NCBI GenBank assembly: GCA_002418595.1
Contig: DIEK01000123.1
Coordinates: 303-12,369 of the forward strand
Direction of reading: 5' to 3'
Origin: Candidatus Omnitrophica bacterium UBA5776
GTDB lineage: Bacteria > Omnitrophota > Gorgyraeia > Gygaellales > Profunditerraquicolaceae
Length of the DNA stretch: 12,067 nt
Position numbers and translations under genes: made by a program. Of this stretch, positions 6,501-12,067 are shown in pieces. The notes below the pieces were generated by a model, which had not been told where the DNA came from, did no database searches, and saw only the letters and a program-made list of their open reading frames with translations. Numbering within the stretch: position 1 is the stretch's first letter; each line of letters begins with the position of its first letter.

Positions 6501-7124
6501 TTAAGATTGCTTTTCGGTCTGCGGCGGCTCGCAAGGCTTCTTCGAAACCTTCACCTTTGCCGTGCGCACGACCCGGTCGTGCAGGAGATACCCCTTTTGC
6601 AGTTCCTCCAACACCGTGTGTTCAGACACTGAAGCATCGTCACACTGCATCAATGCCTCATGGTAATGAGGATCAAACTGCTTGCCGGACGCTTCCAGCG
6701 GCTTGACCCCGTGGCGTTTCAGCAGGTCGTAAAGATGCGCCAGTATCATCTCAACACCTTTCAGAAAAACAGACACGTCCCGGCAATTATTTTCCGCCAG
6801 GCCCACCGTGCGCTCGAGATCGTCGAGCACGTCCAGCAGTTCGACTATCAAGCCTTCATTCGCGAACTTCAGGAAATCCTGTCTCTCGCGTTCCATACGC
6901 TTGCGGATATTCTCGAATTCCGCCTGCTGGCGCAGCAGCCTCTCCCAGTATTCGGCGGCCTTGGCGGCGTCCTCTTTCAGCTTCCGTAGTTCCGACTCCT
7001 TGACGCTGACTTCTTTATCCGTCGAACATACTCCGTCTGGAGAAACCACAGCTTGCGGCTTTTCTTCTTTTATCTCTGACTCCTTAGCGCCGCTCTTCTT
7101 ATTCTGATTTTCTTTATTGTTCAT
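6501..7124 (-). CDS. grpE: Nucleotide exchange factor GrpE
   Basis: GrpE is a homodimer that releases ADP from DnaK and so resets the chaperone cycle. The 207-residue protein has a charged, disordered N-terminus (1 to about 45), a long dimerising coiled-coil helix (about 45-105, with [19 protein letters not shown] at 58-76), a helical part, and the C-terminal beta domain. The beta domain carries the signature [11 protein letters not shown] (150-160) and the segment [21 protein letters not shown] (175-195), which contacts the DnaK ATPase domain. Length and motif order are normal. The ATG at 7124 is preceded by AGAGGCGATAGGAA as the ribosome-binding region. It follows hrcA by 52 bases and precedes dnaK by 106 bases, in the same transcriptional direction. 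Confidence 0.97.
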   Translation of the reverse strand: MNNKENQNKKSGAKESEIKEEKPQAVVSPDGVCSTDKEVSVKESELRKLKEDAAKAAEYWERLLRQQAEFENIRKRMERERQDFLKFANEGLIVELLDVLDDLERTVGLAENNCRDVSVFLKGVEMILAHLYDLLKRHGVKPLEASGKQFDPHYHEALMQCDDASVSEHTVLEELQKGYLLHDRVVRTAKVKVSKKPCEPPQTEKQS

Positions 7125-7176
7125 TTCCTATCGCCTCTTGACTATATGCTTTTGTCTATAACCTATTGCCCCTCGC

Positions 7177-7908
7177 CTAATCTCTCAATACTTCCGAAAG
7201 CACCTCGGAAACATACTCCAGAGCCGGGATGACATGACTATATTCCATTCTCCGCGGTCCCAGCACCGCCAGCCTGCCGACCGGCTGCTCCTTAACGTTA
7301 TAGGAAGATACCAGGATAGCGCAATTCTCGGTGCCTTCGCAGCCGAGTTCCTCTCCTATATAAACCGCCACTTTGCGGCTGTTGTGCTTGCGGATGATCT
7401 CCAGCAGCAACCGTTTCTCCTCGATCAGCCGGATCAGAAAACGGATACTTGAGGCATCCCGGAACTCCGGTTGTTCGATTATGTAACGCACCCCGCGGTA
7501 AACGAATCTTTCGTCCATGTCCGGCAGGGCGACGATGCCTGCGCAGTGGGTAACCTCGGACAGCAAGTCGGAGGTCTTCTCCAGTACGGCGTCCAGCGTC
7601 TCGGAACCGCGTTCGTAGGCGCCGAATATGCGCGCCTTTTCTTCCTCTATCAGTTCCAGCTGGGAAAGCAGGAAATCCACGTAGTAACGATAGCCCTTAT
7701 CGGTCGGCATGCGGCCGGCGGAAGTGTGCGGATGCGTGAGGTATCCCGCTTCTTCCAGCTCGGCGAAGATATTCCGGATGGTGGCCGGGCTAAGATCGAA
7801 TTCGGCTGAAAGGTCGTCCGAAGCCACCGGTTCCGCCTCCCTGATATAAAAATTGATGGCGGAACTCAATACGGCTTTACGTCTTGCGTCATGATCAACC
7901 GTCTTCAC
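7177..7908 (-). CDS. hrcA: Heat-inducible transcription repressor HrcA (short form)
   Basis: HrcA binds CIRCE operators and represses chaperone genes; in other bacteria GroEL helps keep it active. The N-terminal winged helix is clear: AEPVASDDLSAEFDLSPATIRN, then LEEAGYLTHPHTSAGRMPTDKGYRYYVD (51-78, written here without a break only in part: HTSAGR 61-66, TDKGYRYYVD 69-78). The C-terminal family block is present too: VYIGEELG (182-189), then GRLAVLGPRRMEYSHVIPAL (211-230). The protein has only 243 residues against roughly 340 for typical HrcA. The missing part is the central GAF-like region: the chain goes from CAGIVALPDMDER (122-134) almost directly to the FLIRLIEEKRLLLEII helix (157-172). 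The frame is continuous, so this is a compact form, not a broken gene. The start is a GTG at 7908 with GGGAGAG at 7915-7921. It lies 59 bases after clpB. Confidence 0.9.
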   Translation of the reverse strand: MKTVDHDARRKAVLSSAINFYIREAEPVASDDLSAEFDLSPATIRNIFAELEEAGYLTHPHTSAGRMPTDKGYRYYVDFLLSQLELIEEEKARIFGAYERGSETLDAVLEKTSDLLSEVTHCAGIVALPDMDERFVYRGVRYIIEQPEFRDASSIRFLIRLIEEKRLLLEIIRKHNSRKVAVYIGEELGCEGTENCAILVSSYNVKEQPVGRLAVLGPRRMEYSHVIPALEYVSEVLSEVLRD

Positions 7909-7914
7909 GATATT

Positions 7915-7921
7915 CTCTCCC
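7915..7921 (-). promoter_or_regulatory. Ribosome-binding site supporting the GTG start of hrcA
   Basis: GGGAGAG six bases upstream of a GTG codon. No in-frame ATG lies near, and the conserved winged-helix domain begins soon after, so GTG is the likely start. A weak start codon would keep repressor levels modest. Confidence 0.7.
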
Positions 7922-7924
7922 TTT

Positions 7925-7953
7925 TTCGCAGGAAACTCTTTCGCGGGAACTCT
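7925..7953 (-). repeat. Tandem imperfect direct repeat in the clpB-hrcA gap
   Basis: Two adjacent copies of a 14-15 base unit on the minus strand: AGAGTTCCCGCGAA (7940-7953) followed by AGAGTTTCCTGCGAA (7925-7939). They differ by one substitution-like change and one extra base. They lie just before the hrcA ribosome-binding site. This could be a replication-slippage product or a regulator site; no known motif is matched. Confidence 0.55.
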
Positions 7954-7967
7954 AATTTTAACACACC

Positions 7968-10541
7968 TTACCGCTTTGTCAACGAAATGCCGTCGCTGTT
8001 CGCGGGATGGTCGGCTTTGACCTTGTCGCCCTGCGCGAGCTTCCCTTCCAAAAGCATTATCGCCAGCGGGTCCTGTAAATAATGCTGGACGGTGCGTTTC
8101 AACGGACGCGCCCCGTACTGGGAATCGAAGCCTTTTTCCAACAGAAAATCGCGGGCCTTTTGCGTCAGCTCCAATGTAACTTTTCTGGCCTCCAGCTTTT
8201 CTTTCAGCGGAGCCGTCTCCAGATCCAGGATGCGCGCGATCTCCGCCTTGTCCAGCGGGTTAAAGATGATTATGTTATCCAGACGGTTGATGAACTCCGG
8301 TTTGAATATCTTCTTCACTTCCGCCATCAGGCGCTCCTTCGGAGCCCCGCTCTGCAGTATATCCTGCCCGATATTGGAGGTCATTATGATCACCGTGTTC
8401 TTGAAATTCACGGTGCGCCCCTGGCCGTCGGTAAGGCGGCCGTCGTCCAGTATCTGCAGCAGCACGTTAAAGACGTCGGGATGCGCCTTCTCTATCTCAT
8501 CCAGCAGTATGACCGAATACGGTCTGCGCCGCACCTTTTCGCTCAACTGTCCGCCTTCCTCATAGCCCACGTATCCCGGCGGCGCGCCGATCAGCCTCGA
8601 GACGCTGAACTTCTCCATATATTCGGACATATCTATGCGCACCAGCGCGTCCTCGTCGTCGAAAAGAAACCAGGCCAGCGTCTTGGCCAGCTTGGTCTTT
8701 CCCACTCCGGTCGGCCCCAGAAAGATGAACGACCCCAGCGGACGCTTTTCGTCGCCCAGTCCGGAACGGGCGCGGCGCACGCAAGCCGATATCTCCTCTA
8801 TCGCCTGGTCCTGGCCGATGACCCTGCTCTTCAGGCGCTCTTCCATCTTCAACAGTTTCTCGGTGTCACCCTCCATAAGGTTGGAGACTGGAATGCCGGT
8901 CCATTCTCCGACCACCCGCGCGATATCCTCGTCGCCAACCTCTTCTTTAAGCATCAGGCTGTGTTTTTGCAAAGCAGCCAGTTCCTGGTTGCGTTTTTTC
9001 ATCTCTTTATCGAGCTCTATCAGCACGCCGTAGCGTATCTCCGCCACCTTGTCCAGGTTCCCGACCTTCTCGGCCGCCGAAGCCTCGTTCTTGGCATCCT
9101 GTATCTTCTCTTTTATCTGCTGGATGCTCTGGATAACCCGCTTCTCTTCCTCCCACTGTTTCTTCTTTTCGCCGAGGTCGCGTTTCAATCCCTCCAACTG
9201 TGCCTCGAGCTTTCCCAGGCGTTCGGTGGAAGAGGCGTCTTTCTCCTTCTTCAAAGCCTGTTTCTCTATCTCCATCTGCATAATACGGCGCTGGACCGAA
9301 TCCACCTCCTGCGGCATACTGTCTATCTCTATGCGCAGGCGCGACGCCGCCTCATCCACCAGATCGATGGCCTTGTCGGGCAAACGGCGGTCGGTTATGT
9401 AGCGCGCAGAAAGCGAAGCTGCGGCGATCAAAGCGGAATCCTTGATGCGCACCCCGTGGTGTATCTCGTATTTTTCCTTCAGCCCGCGCAGGATGGAAAT
9501 CGTGTCTTCTACGGTCGGCTCTCCCACGAAAACCGGCTGAAACCTGCGTTCCAAGGCGCTGTCCTTCTCTATATACTTGCGGTATTCCTCTAGGGTAGTG
9601 GCCCCGATACAGCGAAGCTGGCCTCTGGCAAGCAGCGGCTTGAGCATATTGGAGGCGTCTATCGCGCCCTCGGCGGCTCCGGCTCCCACGATGGTGTGTA
9701 ATTCGTCTATGAAAAGTATGATACGGCCGTCGCTGTCGCGCACTTCTTTCAGCAAGGCCTTGAGCCTGTTCTCGAAATCGCCCCTGAACTTGGCGCCCGC
9801 CACCAGGCTCCCCATATCCAGGGAGATGATGCGCTTGTCTTTCAGCCCCTCGGGGACGTCACCGGAGACCACGCGCAGGGCCAGACCCTCCACAATGGCG
9901 GTCTTGCCCACGCCCGCTTCCCCGATCAGCACCGGATTGTTCTTGGTGCGGCGGGAAAGCACCTGCATCAACCTGCGTATCTCGCCGTCCCTGCCGATCA
10001 CCGGATCGAGTTTCATCTTGGAGGCCAGTGCCGTAAGGTCCTGCCCGTATTTTTCCAAAGCCCCGAAAGAAGCCTCGGGATCCTGGTCGGTGATGCGCCG
10101 GCTGCCGCGCACCTCCCGCATCGCCTGCAATACCTTATCCCGGGTCAAACCGAGAGAATGGAATTCACGCGTAAGCTGCGAGCCTCCGTGGTCCAGCAAA
10201 GCCAAAAGAAAATGCTCCCCGGAGACAAACTCATCCTTCAACGCCCCGGCCTCTTTTGCCGCGGCCTTGAGAGCAGCAGCCGCGCGCTGGGAAAAATAAA
10301 CATCTTTGGAAGCTCCGCTCACGCGCGGCTGTTCCTTCAAATGTTTCTCCAGGGATTTGATGACCTCAAAACTCGGGACCCCGGCCTTATCCAGTATCTC
10401 CAAAAGCAGACTGTCATCCTGGCGCAGGACGGCCAGCAGCAGATGTTCGGGTTCTACCTGCTGATGCGAATGCTCCTGGGCGAAAGCGGCGGCAGATTGT
10501 AAAGCCTCCTGGAACTTAACCGTGAATTTGTTTATATCCAT
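7968..10541 (-). CDS. clpB: ATP-dependent disaggregase ClpB (Hsp100)
   Basis: ClpB is a hexameric AAA+ machine that threads aggregated proteins through its pore and hands them to DnaK/DnaJ/GrpE. The 857 residues match the normal length. Visible parts in order are the N domain (1 to about 150); the first AAA+ module with Walker A GEAGVGKT (207-214), pore loop KFRGDFE (251-257), Walker B ILFIDE (275-280) and arginine finger ERRFQ (331-335); a coiled-coil middle domain (about 405-530); the second AAA+ module with Walker A GPTGVGKT (609-616), pore loop GYVGY (656-660), Walker B VILLDE (677-682) and sensor region INRLD (751-755); and a C-terminal small domain with GARPLKR (810-816). All catalytic residues are intact. 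The ATG at 10541 has AAGGGGG upstream. The promoter overlaps a CIRCE operator, so HrcA control is expected. It heads the clpB-hrcA-grpE-dnaK-dnaJ unit. Confidence 0.98.
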   Translation of the reverse strand: MDINKFTVKFQEALQSAAAFAQEHSHQQVEPEHLLLAVLRQDDSLLLEILDKAGVPSFEVIKSLEKHLKEQPRVSGASKDVYFSQRAAAALKAAAKEAGALKDEFVSGEHFLLALLDHGGSQLTREFHSLGLTRDKVLQAMREVRGSRRITDQDPEASFGALEKYGQDLTALASKMKLDPVIGRDGEIRRLMQVLSRRTKNNPVLIGEAGVGKTAIVEGLALRVVSGDVPEGLKDKRIISLDMGSLVAGAKFRGDFENRLKALLKEVRDSDGRIILFIDELHTIVGAGAAEGAIDASNMLKPLLARGQLRCIGATTLEEYRKYIEKDSALERRFQPVFVGEPTVEDTISILRGLKEKYEIHHGVRIKDSALIAAASLSARYITDRRLPDKAIDLVDEAASRLRIEIDSMPQEVDSVQRRIMQMEIEKQALKKEKDASSTERLGKLEAQLEGLKRDLGEKKKQWEEEKRVIQSIQQIKEKIQDAKNEASAAEKVGNLDKVAEIRYGVLIELDKEMKKRNQELAALQKHSLMLKEEVGDEDIARVVGEWTGIPVSNLMEGDTEKLLKMEERLKSRVIGQDQAIEEISACVRRARSGLGDEKRPLGSFIFLGPTGVGKTKLAKTLAWFLFDDEDALVRIDMSEYMEKFSVSRLIGAPPGYVGYEEGGQLSEKVRRRPYSVILLDEIEKAHPDVFNVLLQILDDGRLTDGQGRTVNFKNTVIIMTSNIGQDILQSGAPKERLMAEVKKIFKPEFINRLDNIIIFNPLDKAEIARILDLETAPLKEKLEARKVTLELTQKARDFLLEKGFDSQYGARPLKRTVQHYLQDPLAIMLLEGKLAQGDKVKADHPANSDGISLTKR

Positions 10542-10563
10542 TTTTATTCCCCCTTATCGCTCT

Positions 10564-10590
10564 TTAGCAATCATAGCATAGGAGTGCTAA
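10564..10590 (-). promoter_or_regulatory. CIRCE operator (HrcA binding site) upstream of clpB
   Basis: On the minus strand the sequence is TTAGCACTC, nine bases, GATTGCTAA. The CIRCE consensus is TTAGCACTC-N9-GAGTGCTAA, so the first arm is perfect, the spacer length exact, and the second arm differs at one base. It lies 23-49 bases before the clpB ATG and covers the likely -10 box, so bound HrcA would block RNA polymerase. The HrcA gene follows clpB in the same unit, giving negative feedback. Confidence 0.93.
10570..10578 (-). promoter_or_regulatory. Extended -10 promoter of clpB, inside CIRCE
   Basis: The minus strand carries TGC-TATGAT: a -10 hexamer matching TATAAT at five of six positions (10570-10575), preceded by the TG of an extended -10 (10577-10578). 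The -35 region is poor (TTTCTA at 17 bases), as is common when an extended -10 is used. The element is wholly within the CIRCE spacer and second arm. The transcription start would be near 10563. Confidence 0.5.
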
Positions 10591-10623
10591 AATAGAAACA
10601 AAAATTTTTCCCCTTCTTTCGGC

Positions 10624-10899
10624 TTATTTTGCCCTGCTTCCTTTATTATTCATCTGCAGTATGATGCGGATCCCGCTGATATTAACGCGCTTTTCTTCCA
10701 TCAAAAAATGGATGTATTCCAGCCGCTCTATATCCTTTTGACAGTATAACCTGGATTTCTTTCCCTGGCGTTTTGGAGAAACAATACCCGCTTTATCGAG
10801 CTGGCGTAATGTCCAGACAGGGATACCGACCAGCCTGCTGACCACGCTGATGATATACACTGGTTCTTCCGGCCGTATACGCACCTTAAAAACCGGCAT
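10624..10899 (-). CDS. MerR-family transcriptional regulator, HspR-like
   Basis: A 91-residue DNA-binding protein with the MerR winged helix: YIISVVSRLVGIPVWTLRQLDKAGIV (15-40, of which the core is WTLRQLDKAG 29-38), then SPKRQGKKSRLY (41-52) as the wing, DIERLEYIHFL (56-66) and VNISGIRIIL (72-81). The phrases VYxISVxxxLxGxPxxTLRQxDxxGxVxP and NxxGIxxI are those of HspR, the repressor of dnaK/clpB genes in actinobacteria and Helicobacter, which uses DnaK as co-repressor. The protein is shorter than typical HspR (about 120-150), having essentially no C-terminal tail. The ATG at 10899 has GGGAGGGAG upstream. It lies 82 bases before clpB and 112 after hflX, with its own promoter. The chaperone context supports the HspR reading; another MerR specificity remains possible. 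Confidence 0.82.
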   Translation of the reverse strand: MPVFKVRIRPEEPVYIISVVSRLVGIPVWTLRQLDKAGIVSPKRQGKKSRLYCQKDIERLEYIHFLMEEKRVNISGIRIILQMNNKGSRAK

Positions 10900-10935
10900 G
10901 ATGCTCCCTCCCTGCTGTTACCCGGATTTAGGAAA

Positions 10936-10964
10936 ATAGTAACACATTCTAACAATCTTGTCAA
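10936..10964 (-). promoter_or_regulatory. Sigma70-type promoter of the HspR-like gene
   Basis: On the minus strand a perfect -35 box TTGACA (10959-10964) is followed after exactly 17 bases by TACTAT (10936-10941, 4/6 to TATAAT). The predicted start near 10929 leaves a leader of about 30 bases that includes the ribosome-binding site. The -35 box lies inside a perfect palindrome (10955-10967). Confidence 0.65.
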
Positions 10965-10998
10965 GATAAATTAACAAGTTTAGTTAGAATATCTAACA
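10940..10998 (-). promoter_or_regulatory. Cluster of inverted and phased repeats over the HspR-like gene's promoter (candidate operator)
   Basis: Several short repeats overlap here. ATCTTG-T-CAAGAT (10955-10967) is a perfect dyad over the -35 box. GTTAGA-ATA-TCTAAC (10983-10997) is a second perfect dyad upstream. GTTAGAAT (10983-10990) is inverted as ATTCTAAC at 10946-10953. The pentamer TGTTA occurs four times on the minus strand, at 10994-10998, 10972-10976, 10950-10954 and 10940-10944, with steps of 22, 22 and 10 bases, close to whole helical turns. This suggests a multi-site operator, plausibly autoregulation by the HspR-like protein, though it lacks the CTTGAGT-N7-ACTCAAG HAIR consensus. 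Confidence 0.5.
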
Positions 10999-11011
10999 GG
11001 TAAACCCGCCC

Positions 11012-12067
11012 TTATTTTTCCCGTCCGGCACAGGCATCCTGCATGCGCTTAGCCTCCACTACCGGGAGATTTCCCTTGACCTTCACCCCTTCCGCGAGAT
11101 ATTCCACTGACTCGACCTTGCCGTGCCGGTAGAACTGGTCCAGCATATGCATAAGGCTGTGCGGGATCAGCAATTCCACCCGCGTCATCCTTCCCTTGAA
11201 TTCCTTCTCGATCTCTGCCAGCAGCTTGTCCAGGTTGGTCCCCAGCTTGGCGGAGATGGCGACCGGCCTGGGCATATCCGCCTGTAACGCCGCAAACCAG
11301 CTTTTGTCCTCCAAAAGGTCGAGCTTATTCAAAGCCGTGACCACCGGGATATCCTGGGCGCCGATCTGCTCCAGCACCTGCCGCGCGGAACGGGCGTGCT
11401 CATAAGCCAAATGATGGGTGCAATCTATCACGTGCACCAGGAGGTCGGCATGCGCCGTCTCCTCGAGGGTGGCCTTGAATGCCTCGATAAGATTGTGCGG
11501 CAGGTCGTGCAGGAACCCGACGGTATCGGTGAGCACCACGTTTTCTCCGCACGGCAGTTGTAAAGACTTCGACAGCGGGTCCAGCGTGGTAAAAAGCGCG
11601 TTCCGCACCTTTTGCCCGGCGTTGCAGAGGGCGTTCAAAAGAGTGGATTTTCCGGCATTGGTATAGCCTACCAGCGCCACCAGCGGGAGTTCCTTCTCCT
11701 TTCTCTTCTTGCGCAGCAACTGACGATGACTGTTCAGTTCCCGGAGGTCCCGTTTCAAGCTGTCTATGCGCTTGCGTATGCGCCGGCGGTCCGTCTCCAG
11801 TTTGGTCTCTCCGGGGCCGCTGGTGCCGATGCCGCCGCCCGGACGGGAAAGCAGTTTTCCCCTGCCGGCAAGCCGAGGCAGCATATATTCCAGCTGGGCC
11901 AACTCCACCTGCGCCTTTCCCTCGCCGCTGGACGCGTGCCTGGCGAAAATATCCAGGATCAGCTGTGTGCGGTCTATCACGCGCTTACCGATGATATCCT
12001 CGAGATTACGCTGCTGCGTGCCGGTCAAGTCCTTGTTGAAAATAACCGTGTCCACGTTCTCCGCCGC
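11012..12067 (-). CDS. hflX: GTPase HflX (partial, N-terminus beyond window)
   Basis: HflX is a GTPase that binds the 50S subunit and splits stalled 70S ribosomes, notably after heat shock. The visible 351 residues run to the stop at 11012; the frame stays open to the window edge, so the start and roughly 70 N-terminal residues are missing. The GTG at 12053-12055 is internal: the family segment [20 protein letters not shown] spans it. Hallmarks (numbered from 12067) are [19 protein letters not shown] (77-95), G1 GYTNAGKS (134-141), G2 TTLDP (160-164), G3 DTVGF (181-185), G4 NKLD (247-250) and G5 SAK (272-274). A C-terminal domain follows, ending near AGREK. All GTPase motifs are intact. It is followed by the HspR-like gene after 112 bases that contain a new promoter, so the two may be transcribed separately. 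Confidence 0.96.
   Translation of the reverse strand, partial: AAENVDTVIFNKDLTGTQQRNLEDIIGKRVIDRTQLILDIFARHASSGEGKAQVELAQLEYMLPRLAGRGKLLSRPGGGIGTSGPGETKLETDRRRIRKRIDSLKRDLRELNSHRQLLRKKRKEKELPLVALVGYTNAGKSTLLNALCNAGQKVRNALFTTLDPLSKSLQLPCGENVVLTDTVGFLHDLPHNLIEAFKATLEETAHADLLVHVIDCTHHLAYEHARSARQVLEQIGAQDIPVVTALNKLDLLEDKSWFAALQADMPRPVAISAKLGTNLDKLLAEIEKEFKGRMTRVELLIPHSLMHMLDQFYRHGKVESVEYLAEGVKVKGNLPVVEAKRMQDACAGREK

Noticed and set aside
7177..7908. hrcA as a frameshifted or decayed pseudogene because of its short length
   Set aside because: The frame is uninterrupted from winged helix to conserved C-terminus, has a good ribosome-binding site, and a matching CIRCE operator is nearby.
8082..9593. 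A 503-codon open frame on the plus strand, antisense to clpB
   Set aside because: It mirrors the coding frame of a complete ClpB, has no recognisable domain and no convincing ribosome-binding site.
10900..11011. A classical HAIR element for HspR
   Set aside because: No CTTGAGT-N7-ACTCAAG arrangement is present; only a CTTGACAAG-type dyad at the -35 box was found, which is reported separately as a candidate operator.
12053..12055. GTG at 12053-12055 as the start of hflX
   Set aside because: The frame continues upstream (AAEN before it) into conserved HflX sequence, and the family normally has dozens more residues before this point, so the gene is cut by the window edge.
1..12067. A novel defence, mobile or CRISPR-like system in the window
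   Set aside because: No repeats of array type, integrases, transposases, toxin-antitoxin pairs or nuclease motifs were seen. All sizeable genes belong to known housekeeping families on one strand.

Overview
The window is a compact, one-strand block of bacterial housekeeping and stress genes: every convincing gene lies on the minus strand, so transcription runs from high to low coordinates. In that direction the order is hflX (5' end cut by the window edge), a small MerR/HspR-type regulator, clpB, hrcA, grpE, dnaK, dnaJ, an fmdB zinc-ribbon gene, a remnant of a VanZ-like gene, a DUF1015 gene, accD, and the first 136 codons of a MalK/UgpC-type ABC transporter ATPase cut off at base 1. No RNA gene, IS element, CRISPR array or phage gene was seen.

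The core (about 2836-10998) is a heat-shock protein-quality-control locus. ClpB pulls polypeptides out of aggregates and DnaK, DnaJ and GrpE refold them. The locus encodes two candidate repressors of its own: HrcA, and an HspR-like MerR protein just upstream of clpB. A recognisable CIRCE operator (10564-10590) covers the probable extended -10 box of the clpB promoter, so HrcA should control the clpB-hrcA-grpE-dnaK-dnaJ(-fmdB) unit. The HspR-like gene has its own good sigma70-type promoter, full of short inverted and helically phased repeats but without a classical HAIR site. HflX, a heat-associated ribosome-rescue GTPase, precedes this block. Hairpins lie between grpE and dnaK and between dnaJ and fmdB.

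The left part (1-2650) is metabolic: DUF1015, accD (fatty-acid synthesis) nine bases behind it, then an ABC ATPase with its own strong-looking promoter inside the end of accD.

Organism: the DNA is moderately GC-rich and densely packed. DnaK lacks the roughly 25-residue ATPase-domain insertion seen in E. coli-type DnaK, and HrcA is about 100 residues short. HrcA/CIRCE plus an HspR-like gene, with no close match to a familiar genome layout, suggests an uncultured or deep-branching bacterial lineage. An Omnitrophota-like candidate phylum is a guess only. Nothing here looks like a wholly new molecular system. The most interesting material is the dual-repressor architecture, the short HrcA, and the non-coding structure at the hspR promoter and between the chaperone genes.
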